Source of the DNA: a bacterium
GTDB taxonomy: Bacteria; UBP18; UBA7526
Length of the DNA: 6,360 nt
Reading direction: 5' to 3'
NCBI GenBank assembly: GCA_011049955.1
Contig: DRGV01000084.1
Coordinates: 1-6,360 of the forward strand
Shown: positions 1 through 5,913 of the stretch, in pieces
Position numbering within the stretch: the first letter of the stretch is position 1
How the letters are laid out: each line of letters starts with the position of its first letter
Notes under the pieces: generated by a model
What the model saw: the letters and a program-made list of their open reading frames with translations, nothing else
The model's database searches: none
What the model was told of the DNA's origin: nothing
Made by a program: the position numbers and the translations under genes

Positions 1-884
1 CCTGTCCCAAAATAGCATCTATCCGTTGCTATTCTCTCCAGGGGAAGTCTAATCTTCCTGGCCCCTTTAAAATACCTTATGCTGGGCAGTTCCCTCAACT
101 TCTTCCTCTCCCCCTCACTAGTAAAAGAGGCCTTCTTCGAGACATTAATCCGAACAATCTTTTTGGGAGGATAACTCTTAATCAGATGTTCCAACTCGTC
201 GGTCCTCTGTAAAAGGACAATGATCTCTGGAGAGAGGATTTCGATCTTTGCCCTCTTGAGCGCTCTCCCTCCATCGCTCTGTACCCAGCCCGTGGTATTG
301 ATAATGATCGTATTCGCTTCTTTCAAACCAGCCTCCGCCAATCGCTTGATTCCCACGATAGTGGGTAAAAAGTGCAACCCCGGAGAATGGGAGCCCACGA
401 AGTAGATGGCAGAAACGCGGGCTTCTGTCAAGAAGACCACCTGTTTTTTTAAAGCCGCTAGACCCAAAGTCCCTGGAATACCGATGTCGCTCTGGCCCGG
501 ATCACCATCCAAAACCGCCGGCTTTACTCCTTTCTCCAGGAGTTTATTCGCTAAATAAGTGGCAAAGAAACTCTTTCCCGTATCCACCTCCCCCAGGACG
601 AGAATTGTCCTGGCTTTCTCTTTCACTATATGGGAGATTAAGTTATCCCAGGAAGAGGGGATGGTTCTCTCTTTAATTCTTCTTATCTCACCCGGCTTCT
701 TCACTTCTATGGAAAGGATGGATTTTTCTTTGACCTCTAAGGGAATGGACTTACCCAGAGGAATGAGAACCTCTTCGCCACTTTTGACGCTCTTTCCCAC
801 CGCCTCTATTCTTCCCCTCTTTACCCCTACCTTCCCTGGTCCTTTCAGGATATAAACATCACCCTTATTTACTTTATATTCCAT
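1..884 (-). CDS. Clp1/Grc3-like polynucleotide 5'-hydroxyl kinase, 3' end outside window
   Basis: Start ATG is at 884-882, preceded by GGGAGG (891-896) at six bases. The frame stays open to the window edge, giving 294 complete codons. What is seen: a beta-rich N-terminal region (about residues 1-75); a P-loop GEVDTGKS (98-105); the family's DxDxGQ Walker B as DGDPGQSDIG (126-135); YFVGSHSPG (161-169), resembling the GHTSP segment of Clp1 proteins; and the clasp motif TTGW (197-200). These four motifs in this order are diagnostic of the Clp1/Grc3/Nol9 family, whose members phosphorylate 5'-OH ends of RNA or DNA with ATP. The archaeal enzymes share the QSDIG stretch. All catalytic motifs are intact, so an active cytoplasmic kinase is likely. 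The true substrate is unknown; repair or RNA processing are both possible. It is the last visible gene of the cluster, 113 bases after the 145-residue gene and separated from it by a palindromic repeat. Family call is firm; function in this organism is inferred. Confidence 0.88.
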   Translation of the reverse strand, partial: MEYKVNKGDVYILKGPGKVGVKRGRIEAVGKSVKSGEEVLIPLGKSIPLEVKEKSILSIEVKKPGEIRRIKERTIPSSWDNLISHIVKEKARTILVLGEVDTGKSFFATYLANKLLEKGVKPAVLDGDPGQSDIGIPGTLGLAALKKQVVFLTEARVSAIYFVGSHSPGLHFLPTIVGIKRLAEAGLKEANTIIINTTGWVQSDGGRALKRAKIEILSPEIIVLLQRTDELEHLIKSYPPKKIVRINVSKKASFTSEGERKKLRELPSIRYFKGARKIRLPLERIATDRCYFGT

Positions 885-904
885 CTTTCTCCTCCCTTTA
901 AACG

Positions 905-1021
905 CTGATTTTAACTATAAAGGGATAAGAGGGTTAAGGGGGGTAAGTGGGTTAGGGGGTAAACCCCCTTCAACCCTTTTCACCCTTTTAACCCCCTTTA
1001 CCCCTTTACTATACATCTGCG
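905..1021. repeat. Palindromic G-tract repeat element, copy A
   Basis: This 117-bp element fills the gap between the 145-residue gene and the Clp1-like kinase gene. On the plus strand it starts CTGATTTTAACTATAAAGGG and ends TACTATACATCTGCG. Its left half has G-tracts at 922-924, 931-933, 938-943, 949-951 and 955-959. Its right half has C-tracts at 964-968, 974-976, 983-985, 992-996 and 1001-1004. Most of these tracts sit on a 9-bp period. The halves pair as an imperfect stem around GGGGG-TAAA-CCCCC. The ends match copy B (1463-1599), which shows one repeat family in the same orientation. At its right side CATCTGCG is duplicated (1014-1021 and 1024-1031). The element overlaps the last seven codons and the stop of the preceding gene. 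No run of T follows the stem in the direction of transcription, so it is not a standard intrinsic terminator. Confidence 0.85.
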
Positions 1022-1435
1022 GTCATCTGCGTCCTTGAAGACCAAAGTAGGCCAGATTTTTCCCAAAACACCCTTCTCCAAGGTTAGAATATTCTTTATC
1101 TCTTTGCTCTTCACTTCCACACTTCTGGGTCTCTTTACCAGCTCTGGATTCTCTAAGAGAATACTATCTTTCTTCTTAGACTTAACGGTTCCTAATATCT
1201 CTATAGTACCCGTCTTAATAAGCACCCTTTCTCCCTTCTTCAGTTCCCCTATCTTTTTCTCCTTCACCATACTGGGCAGGCACATGGATATTATCCCGGG
1301 ATAGATAGGGATCTGCTTATGGGTCTCCCAGATCTCCTTTAATATCTCAACCACCAGGGCTGGGTTTTCATACTTATGGATGAGATTTATCATCTCCCTC
1401 TTTAGACTGGGGTAATCCGATTCCTGAAAGGTCAT
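998..1435 (-). CDS. Uncharacterised 145-residue basic protein
   Basis: I do not recognise the family. The ATG is at 1435-1433, with a strong AAGGAGG (1441-1447) five bases upstream, so the start is secure. Residues 1-55 look helical (KREMINLIHKYENPALVVEILKEI). Residues 64-125 alternate short hydrophobic strands with lysine-rich turns (GERVLIKTGTIEILGTVKSK, then a second block ending IKNILTL). That could be a small barrel of the SH3/Sm type, but this rests on pattern alone. There is no signal peptide or membrane segment. The protein is rich in Lys and Glu, which fits a nucleic-acid-binding or thermophilic protein. It lies between two P-loop kinases in the cluster. The last eleven residues (DADDRRCIVKG) are translated from repeat sequence: RRCIVKG and the stop lie inside palindromic element A. 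The original protein may therefore have ended near residue 134. A real gene is likely given the ribosome binding site and spacing; its role is unknown. Confidence 0.75.
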   Translation of the reverse strand: MTFQESDYPSLKREMINLIHKYENPALVVEILKEIWETHKQIPIYPGIISMCLPSMVKEKKIGELKKGERVLIKTGTIEILGTVKSKKKDSILLENPELVKRPRSVEVKSKEIKNILTLEKGVLGKIWPTLVFKDADDRRCIVKG

Positions 1436-1462
1436 TTCGTCCTCCTTAGACGCGAATAGTCT

Positions 1463-1599
1463 CTGATTTTAATTATGAAGGGTTAAGGGGGTTACGGGGG
1501 ATAAGAGGGGTAAGAGGGTAAGCCCGCCGCTCACAGAGGAACGAGGGTAAACCCCCTTTACCCTTTTAACCCTCTTCACCCTTTTACCATACATTTGCG
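1463..1599. repeat. Palindromic G-tract repeat element, copy B
   Basis: This 137-bp element lies between the kinase-like gene and the 145-residue gene. Its ends match copy A: CTGATTTTAATTATGAAGGG on the left and TACCATACATTTGCG on the right. G-tracts at 1480, 1489, 1498, 1507 and 1516 follow a strict 9-bp phase, as do C-tract starts at 1552, 1561, 1570 and 1579. The centre differs from copy A: a loop of about 25 bases (around 1519-1544, containing GCCCGCCGCTCACAGAGGAAC) separates the arms. Its right end stops two bases short of the kinase gene's stop codon (1602-1604). No intrinsic terminator T-run is present. Confidence 0.85.
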
Positions 1600-1601
1600 T
1601 T

Positions 1602-2234
1602 TTAAAAGTCTCTTACTGCTTTAGTAATCTTTTCTATTATTCCCTTATAATGGGCCGTTCCTTCATAATCGGTATTGACCACTACTATGGGCATCTTTGA
1701 TTCTTCTCCAAATCTTAGCAATTCATCCTTATCATCATGCAGATAGGTTTCCTCCATCTCCTCACGTGGGACCAGATGGTTATCTACTCCCGCGGACAAG
1801 GCCGCCTCATGCCTCCTTACATTCCTCTTCCAGCAGGTCTCAAAGGAACAGTCAATATAGACGATAAGAGATTTATCCATGATTTCCTTAGCAAAGTTTT
1901 GCAGGGAATGAACGTAGTTTGGACGAGAGAACTCAATGAAGATGATCCTTCCCTTCTTATTCAGTCTCTTGACGTCTCTATTCACCTCTTTCAGGATGTC
2001 ATCCCAGACCTTGGGATCGGTGACCTTATATCCCCCATCTTCCGCCGGCTTGCATCTCTTAAAATTCTCGTCGTTTACAAAGATATTCCAGAGTTTTGGA
2101 AAGTCATCTACCCTTACAAATTCTTGGGCAAATCCCTCCTCCTTCAATCTTGGGGTGAGTATTCTATATAGCTCGCTCTTTCCACATCCCGGCCTACCCA
2201 GCATGAATATATTTCGACATTCTCTCTTAGCCAT
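1602..2234 (-). CDS. P-loop nucleotide-kinase-like protein
   Basis: A 210-residue protein with its ATG at 2234-2232 and AAAAGGA (2241-2247) six bases upstream. It opens with a nucleotide-binding strand and Walker A, IFMLGRPGCGKS (P-loop 13-20). An acidic VDD follows at 42-44, where related kinases hold substrate or Mg. IIFIE (97-101) fits a Walker B-like strand with a terminal Glu. An arginine-rich segment CWKRNVRRHEA (134-144) resembles the lid of adenylate-kinase-type and deoxynucleoside-kinase-type enzymes. The C-terminus carries a predicted strand (MPIVVVNTDYEG) and helix, usual for the fold. Length fits single-domain NMP or deoxynucleoside kinases. The phosphate acceptor cannot be told from sequence; a nucleoside, nucleotide or other small molecule is possible. 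No signal peptide or membrane segment, so cytosolic. It sits downstream of the TIM-barrel gene with 82 bases between them, in the same cluster as MTA phosphorylase, which suggests but does not prove a salvage role. Confidence 0.8.
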   Translation of the reverse strand: MAKRECRNIFMLGRPGCGKSELYRILTPRLKEEGFAQEFVRVDDFPKLWNIFVNDENFKRCKPAEDGGYKVTDPKVWDDILKEVNRDVKRLNKKGRIIFIEFSRPNYVHSLQNFAKEIMDKSLIVYIDCSFETCWKRNVRRHEAALSAGVDNHLVPREEMEETYLHDDKDELLRFGEESKMPIVVVNTDYEGTAHYKGIIEKITKAVRDF

Positions 2235-2247
2235 TCTGTATCCTTTT

Positions 2248-2317
2248 CGCTTGTCGCCCGCTTCGCTTTATCGCTCGTCGTTTTTAAGCAACGTGCGACC
2301 TGCGATATGCGATACGC
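2248..2317. repeat. 7-bp tandem word array and foldback, TIM-barrel/kinase gap
   Basis: Read on the minus strand, five exact-phase heptamers GCGTATC, GCATATC, GCAGGTC, GCACGTT and GCTTAAA occupy 2317-2283. A looser set of GCG/CGA words follows down to about 2248 (AGCGATA, AAGCGAA, GCGGGCG, ACAAGCG). Left-arm TATCGC is complementary to right-arm GCGATA, so the array can fold back imperfectly around the A/T-rich centre. The first base of the array is the last base of the TAG stop of the TIM-barrel gene (2319-2317), and the array ends at the kinase gene's ribosome binding site. The word differs wholly from the G-tract elements on either side. Confidence 0.7.
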
Positions 2318-3291
2318 TATTTGAAGATTTCATTCAGATAGTCCGTTTCATCTCGAAGGAGTTTATGAGCATTTAATAGTTCTTCAGGATCCCTTACCGC
2401 AGTCTCAACAACGATTAACTCCACTCCCTTCTCTTTCACTATCTGGGCAAACCCCTCTAAGTTCTTTCTCTTCAGAGGACCTTTCTGATAATGTAGCGGA
2501 GGGTGGAACTTCTTGATCTTTGGGATATAGTCATTGAGATGGATCTCTTTTAAGAGTTCCGCCGGGATCTTCTCCATAATACTCTCTGGTGGATCTGGTA
2601 TCTCCTTTGGTGGAGTGCCATCTGCCCTGGTAAACCAGTGGCCGATGTCAAAGCAGTAATGAATCTCTAATCCTTCCCTTTTTACTTCCTCAATTACTGG
2701 ATAGATCTCCTCTGGCTCCACGAAGACAATGTCAAAGGTGGTATTATTCTCAATATGAAAGGAGATTCCTAACTCTTTAGAGGCCTTGGCCAATTCTACC
2801 AGACTCTTAATGAGACTCTTCTTCAGATCCTCCTGATACTGGGGGCCGGCCTGATAGAAGGGAACAGTGCCCGGATGCATGATAGCATTGATGGCTCCTA
2901 CTCCTTTAGCAAACTTCAAGTATCTCTTCTGCAAGGTAACTGCCAATTCCCGGTCTACCTCCTGGAAGGCGCAGGTACTTGCTCCTACATAGGTGTAGGG
3001 AAGGTGTAAGGAGATGGTAATTCCCGATTCCTTTGCCACTTGCCTTGCTCTTTCTATCTCCTCTCCACTCATCTCTAAGAAGGGATTGGGTACCCCGCCA
3101 TCGAGTTCTATGTGATCCAGGCCGATCTCCTTTGCCACCTTTATCTGATGGACAATATCCCTCTTGGACTTTATCTGAGCTAAAGCATCCAGGTCCGGAA
3201 CATCTATCTCACCCCTTTTAAATCTCTCTCCATCTTCCTCGCTTACATAATCCAATTCCAATAGATTAGTAAAGTTCCTTCCAATCTTCAT
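2317..3291 (-). CDS. Xylose-isomerase-like TIM-barrel protein (AP endonuclease 2 superfamily)
   Basis: A 324-residue protein; ATG at 3291-3289 with GGGAG (3297-3301) five bases upstream. Strand-end metal ligands typical of the endonuclease IV/sugar-phosphate isomerase superfamily can be read in order: HIELDGG (60-66), SLHLPY (94-99, H96), MHPGT (138-142, H139), HIENN (179-183, E181), FDIGHWF (214-220, D215 and H218), EIHLND (249-254, H251), FHPPLHYQKG (262-271, H263/H267) and VVETA (294-298, E296). This supports a divalent-metal (probably Zn) site. In endonuclease IV a D-x-H pair follows the HLND strand; here FHPPLHY replaces it, so the metal set is not identical and a true AP endonuclease should not be assumed. 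Sugar or sugar-phosphate isomerase or epimerase, or a nuclease, are all possible. Cytosolic, no signal peptide. It lies between MTA phosphorylase and the small kinase, separated from each by a repeat array. Fold call is firm, substrate unknown. Confidence 0.85.
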   Translation of the reverse strand: MKIGRNFTNLLELDYVSEEDGERFKRGEIDVPDLDALAQIKSKRDIVHQIKVAKEIGLDHIELDGGVPNPFLEMSGEEIERARQVAKESGITISLHLPYTYVGASTCAFQEVDRELAVTLQKRYLKFAKGVGAINAIMHPGTVPFYQAGPQYQEDLKKSLIKSLVELAKASKELGISFHIENNTTFDIVFVEPEEIYPVIEEVKREGLEIHYCFDIGHWFTRADGTPPKEIPDPPESIMEKIPAELLKEIHLNDYIPKIKKFHPPLHYQKGPLKRKNLEGFAQIVKEKGVELIVVETAVRDPEELLNAHKLLRDETDYLNEIFK

Positions 3292-3315
3292 CGTCTCTCC
3301 CTTCGGTCGAAATAG

Positions 3316-3411
3316 TCAAGGGGTACAGGGGCGGCAGGGGTTACAGGGGTAACAGGGGTTAAAAAACCCTTGCCACCCTTGCGACCCTTGTTTCCCTTGT
3401 CACCCTTGTTA
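3316..3411. repeat. 9-bp phased G-tract palindrome, copy C (different word)
   Basis: The plus-strand left arm has GGGG at 3320, 3328, 3337, 3346 and 3355 (words like TTACAGGGG). The right arm has CCC at 3367, 3376, 3385, 3394 and 3403 (words like CCCTTGNNA), exactly 9 bp apart. The core is GGGTT-AAAA-AACCC (3356-3369). Outward, each 9-bp turn keeps a G/C block with mismatches at the same places, giving an imperfect stem of about 45 bp. It lacks the conserved ends of copies A and B, so it is similar in design but not clearly the same element. Its right edge contains the TAA stop of the MTA phosphorylase gene (3411-3409). It fills the 117-base gap before the TIM-barrel gene's ribosome binding site. 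Confidence 0.85.
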
Positions 3412-4269
3412 CTTTAGGTATTTTCCAACAAGAAGTTCCAGTTCCTTCTTCCTCTTCTCCGGTATGACCTCTTTCTGAGTAATGATGGCATTGGCCAAGG
3501 CCGTGGCGCAGGGACATTCCCTCTTATCTGGTATTCTGGGAATGACCGCCTTTATCAGTTCCTTTGCTTTCAGGGCATTGGCCTCTAAGTTCTTCATGAC
3601 GGTCTTAACGTTCACCTCTTCTGTTACGTGCCAGACGTCATAGTCCGTAACTAAGGCAATGGTTGAATAGCAGATCTCTGCTTCTCGGGCAAGCTTTACT
3701 TCTGGAAGGTTGGTCATCCCAATGACCTCCACCCCCCAACTACGATATATCCTGGACTCTGCCCTGGTAGAAAATTGAGGTCCTTCGATGCAGAGATAGG
3801 TTCCGTCCTTATGTATCCGGTATCCCAGATCTGTACCCGTATCATAAATAATCTTGCTCAAGAGAGGACAGTAGGGATCAGCGAAAGAGATGTGGGCCAC
3901 GATCCCCTTCCCAAAGAAGGTGGGGACCCTGGTCTTCGTCCTATCGAATAGTTGATCGGGGATGAGGAAGTCTTGGGGCCTGATCTCCTCCTTCATGCTC
4001 CCCACAGCAGAAAAAGCAATAATCCACTCCACCCCCAGAGATTTTAGAGCATAGATATTGGCCTTATTATTTAGTTCTGTGGGCATGATCCTGTGTCCCT
4101 TAGCATGACGAGGTAGAAAGGCCACCCTCTTTCCTTCTAAATTACCAGTAATTATGGTATCTGAGGGCTTACCGAAAGGAGTGGAGAGCTTCGCCTCCTT
4201 TATTTCCTCTAAGCCCTTGATATCGTATAATCCCGTTCCGCCAATCACCCCGATCTTAATCTTCTCCAT
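3409..4269 (-). CDS. mtnP: S-methyl-5'-thioadenosine phosphorylase
   Basis: A 286-residue protein of the PNP/MTAP phosphorylase family, which splits methylthioadenosine with phosphate to adenine and 5-methylthioribose-1-phosphate in methionine and polyamine salvage. Visible motifs: IGGTGLY (9-15, phosphate loop), FLPRHAKGH (51-59; the family usually has RHGxGH), SAVGS (87-91), EGPQFSTRAES (162-172), GMTNLPE (184-190) and VTDYDVW (207-213). The two Asp of TDYD mark adenine (6-amino) specificity in MTAP enzymes, against the Asn of 6-oxopurine PNPs, so MTAP is favoured over guanosine/inosine phosphorylase. A CPC motif (252-254) resembles the CxC seen near the C-terminus of some thermophile MTAPs, but a stabilising role here is inferred. 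ATG at 4269-4267, with CGAGG (4275-4279) five bases upstream, supplied by a repeated CGAGNGAANCGAGG-type element. A second ATG just upstream (4272-4270) is out of frame. Length matches the family. The stop lies in the first unit of the downstream repeat array. Confidence 0.93.
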   Translation of the reverse strand: MEKIKIGVIGGTGLYDIKGLEEIKEAKLSTPFGKPSDTIITGNLEGKRVAFLPRHAKGHRIMPTELNNKANIYALKSLGVEWIIAFSAVGSMKEEIRPQDFLIPDQLFDRTKTRVPTFFGKGIVAHISFADPYCPLLSKIIYDTGTDLGYRIHKDGTYLCIEGPQFSTRAESRIYRSWGVEVIGMTNLPEVKLAREAEICYSTIALVTDYDVWHVTEEVNVKTVMKNLEANALKAKELIKAVIPRIPDKRECPCATALANAIITQKEVIPEKRKKELELLVGKYLK

Positions 4270-4274
4270 ATCAT

Positions 4275-4290
4275 CCTCGTTTCACTCGGA
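4275..4290 (-). promoter_or_regulatory. Repeated CG element carrying the mtnP ribosome binding site
   Basis: The plus strand reads CCTCGTTTCACTCGGA, 14 of 16 bases identical to the element at 5895-5910 (CCTCGCTTCGCTCGGA), which also sits just before a gene start. Read in the mRNA sense, its 3' end gives GAGG, the Shine-Dalgarno sequence of the phosphorylase gene. The two differences remove the GCGAAGC mini-hairpin present in the other copies. Confidence 0.6.
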
Positions 4291-4291
4291 T

Positions 4292-4488
4292 AGTTTACAG
4301 TAACCAGTTTACAGTAAAATTACAAGCACCAAGCACCAAATTACAAACAATATACAATGACCGAAATTACAATGACCGAAACGGTTTGTTTTGAACATTT
4401 GGTAATTTGAATTTGGAATTTGTTTGTGATTTGTAATTTGTTAATTGGAATTTATTGTTCTGGTTACTGTTCGCTGGTTACTGGTTAC
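4292..4488. repeat. 7-bp phased tandem-word palindrome, DHH/mtnP gap
   Basis: About 197 bp of A/T-rich degenerate heptamers. Left arm: AGTTTAC, AGTAACC, AGTTTAC, AGTAAAA (4292-4319), then TTACAAG, CACCAAG, CACCAAA, TTACAAA, CAATATA, CAATGAC (4320-4361). Right arm, phase kept over 13 units from 4398: TTTGGTA, ATTTGAA, TTTGGAA, TTTGTTT and so on to TGGTTAC, TGTTCGC, TGGTTAC, TGGTTAC (4461-4488). The outer TGGTTAC words are complementary to AGTAACC, and the inner AATTTG words to CAAATT, so the whole folds back imperfectly. A 14-base direct repeat TACAATGACCGAAA (4353-4366 and 4368-4381) lies near the turn. The last TGGTTAC unit contains the TAA stop of the DHH gene (4487-4485). The array ends just before the CG element carrying the mtnP ribosome binding site. 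Confidence 0.8.
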
Positions 4489-5888
4489 TTCAAATAATCC
4501 AGACCCAAGTCTATGGCGATCTCTTTCTCCCTCTTCTTTAGTCCATTCTTATCTGCTCTTAAGGAGAGGTTTCTTAGCTGCTCATATAATCTGAAGAAGG
4601 CCAGTACAGCAGAGGAGGTAGGGACGGGTGCTGTCCGGGTCTTGCATTCCGCAGCCCGGCTATGACCTCCTCCAGTAATCAGGTTGGGAAAGCCGTACTT
4701 CCTAACCAGCCTATTGGCCAGGGTATGGCAGATCTTACCACAGTTTATCCTATCCGAAGTAGCACGAAGGGAGAAGTGGGTTCCTCCACCAGATTCCTTA
4801 TTGATCATAACTAAGAGGAGATGCTTTTCACCAGAATCTTTGGTGAGGTCATAGAGCTTCGCCGAGCCCACCATGGGAAGTAACGGGACCTCCTCACCGA
4901 TGAAGAGATGGATGGCTACCCGGCCCATCTTTCCCAAAGAAGTGGTGGAATCTAAAAGGTGAGTAGCATTCTCCCAATCCTTTAGATAGTATTTGTAGAG
5001 CTGCTGAATGACCCAGCGATAAGGGATTTCATTAAGAAAGTGATCCAGCCTCTTTAGATTCGATATATTTGGATTCTTTCTTCCATATTTGAATAAAGAG
5101 GTAAAGATCAGATCTACCTGGTCCACCCCTTTCAAAGACTTCGCTCTATCGTTATAGAAGTACTGGAAGCCTCCGCCACAGGTCCCGTGGATGAGTTCTG
5201 TGATGCGGGAGAGAAGAGAGGTCTTCTCCCTCTGGGTAATATCGAACATAGTGGGCCGGGACTTCAGGGGGGTGAGTAAATTCTTGAGGTTTTTCTCATA
5301 TGTCTCATAGAAGGATTGGGTGAACTTACTTACCTCTCCTGTTGCCGGATCGATGGCAAAGTCTCCTTTTAAGCCGATGAAGCATAGGAAGTCATCGTAA
5401 TCTTCTCTTAATCCCAGGTTAGTGGCAATCATATGGACGAGGAAAGAGGTGGAACACCTGATATACTCTCCTGCTTGAGGATCACTATTTGGGTTATATA
5501 AGAGGCACTTCTTGGGAGGCCCTTCGGGTAAATCAGGGAAATGGTGATCGATGACTACGATATCTTTAATAATCATAGTGTGTTCATCATAATAGCTTGT
5601 CGTTCCCTTATCCAGAATGAAGAGAAGCTCATATCTCTTCTTCTTTACTGTAGAGGCTAATTGTTCCTTAGTCAATATATAGGAAGGCGGGAAGGAATAA
5701 TCGACCTCGGCCCCTAATTTATCCAGGAGACGTTTCAAGATTAAGCAAGCGGTTATTCCATCCGGGTCGTCATGGCTTATTACTAGGCACTTCTGATCCT
5801 TTACGGTCTTTATACGTTCGACAATCTTCTGTAATCCCTCAGAGGATTTTATTTCCTTCTCTATCCACTCAGTATAGTCCTGGGCCAT
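4485..5888 (-). CDS. DHH/DHHA1-family phosphoesterase (RecJ/NrnA-like nuclease)
   Basis: I take the start at ATG 5888-5886 (467 residues), with GAGG (5895-5898) six bases upstream. The same frame is open to an ATG at 5951, but those 21 extra codons are translated octamer repeat and are very unlikely to be protein. DHH motifs are complete: SHDDPDG (38-44), LDKGT (92-96), VIDHH (112-116) and GLKGDFAID (172-180, D176), the set that binds two Mn ions. The C-terminal DHHA1 substrate-binding region carries GGGHSRAAE (406-414). Family members are 5'-3' single-strand exonucleases, nanoRNases or cyclic-dinucleotide phosphodiesterases. At this length, and with DHH plus DHHA1 only, it resembles the shorter archaeal RecJ-like proteins more than full bacterial RecJ, since no C-terminal OB fold is evident. 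Residues 200-340 form a long linker or insert of unassigned fold. No signal or membrane segment, so cytosolic. It is the first gene after the promoter. Activity as a metal-dependent nuclease is likely; exact substrate unknown. Confidence 0.88.
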   Translation of the reverse strand: MAQDYTEWIEKEIKSSEGLQKIVERIKTVKDQKCLVISHDDPDGITACLILKRLLDKLGAEVDYSFPPSYILTKEQLASTVKKKRYELLFILDKGTTSYYDEHTMIIKDIVVIDHHFPDLPEGPPKKCLLYNPNSDPQAGEYIRCSTSFLVHMIATNLGLREDYDDFLCFIGLKGDFAIDPATGEVSKFTQSFYETYEKNLKNLLTPLKSRPTMFDITQREKTSLLSRITELIHGTCGGGFQYFYNDRAKSLKGVDQVDLIFTSLFKYGRKNPNISNLKRLDHFLNEIPYRWVIQQLYKYYLKDWENATHLLDSTTSLGKMGRVAIHLFIGEEVPLLPMVGSAKLYDLTKDSGEKHLLLVMINKESGGGTHFSLRATSDRINCGKICHTLANRLVRKYGFPNLITGGGHSRAAECKTRTAPVPTSSAVLAFFRLYEQLRNLSLRADKNGLKKREKEIAIDLGLDYLK

Positions 5889-5894
5889 TTTACA

Positions 5895-5910
5895 CCTCGC
5901 TTCGCTCGGA
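5895..5910 (-). promoter_or_regulatory. CGAGCGAAGCGAGG element carrying the DHH gene ribosome binding site
   Basis: In the mRNA sense this reads TCCGAGCGAAGCGAGG. Its last bases give the GAGG Shine-Dalgarno of the DHH gene. The inner GCGAAGC is a known very stable mini-hairpin sequence. An identical 16-base copy lies at 6184-6199, and a 14/16 variant carries the mtnP ribosome binding site. Effect on translation is inferred only. Confidence 0.6.
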
Positions 5911-5913
5911 ATT

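Noticed and set aside
921..1004. Telomere-like repeat
   Set aside because: GGGTTA-type words occur, but within internal gaps of an operon, in both orientations and with other words elsewhere; nothing suggests a chromosome end.
905..1021. Intrinsic transcription terminator
   Set aside because: The stem is long and imperfect and is not followed by a T-run in the direction of transcription; the same holds for the other palindromes.
220..2376. Plus-strand open frames at 220-405, 559-855, 1035-1304, 1737-2171 and 1936-2376
   Set aside because: They lie opposite minus-strand genes with clear motifs and ribosome binding sites, and their translations show no recognisable domain.
3033..3221. Plus-strand open frame of 62 codons
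   Set aside because: It is antisense to the TIM-barrel gene, with low-complexity Pro/Leu/Ser composition and no family resemblance.
4292..4488. CRISPR-like array
   Set aside because: The units are 7 bp, contiguous and degenerate; there are no long conserved repeats separated by unique spacers and no cas genes.
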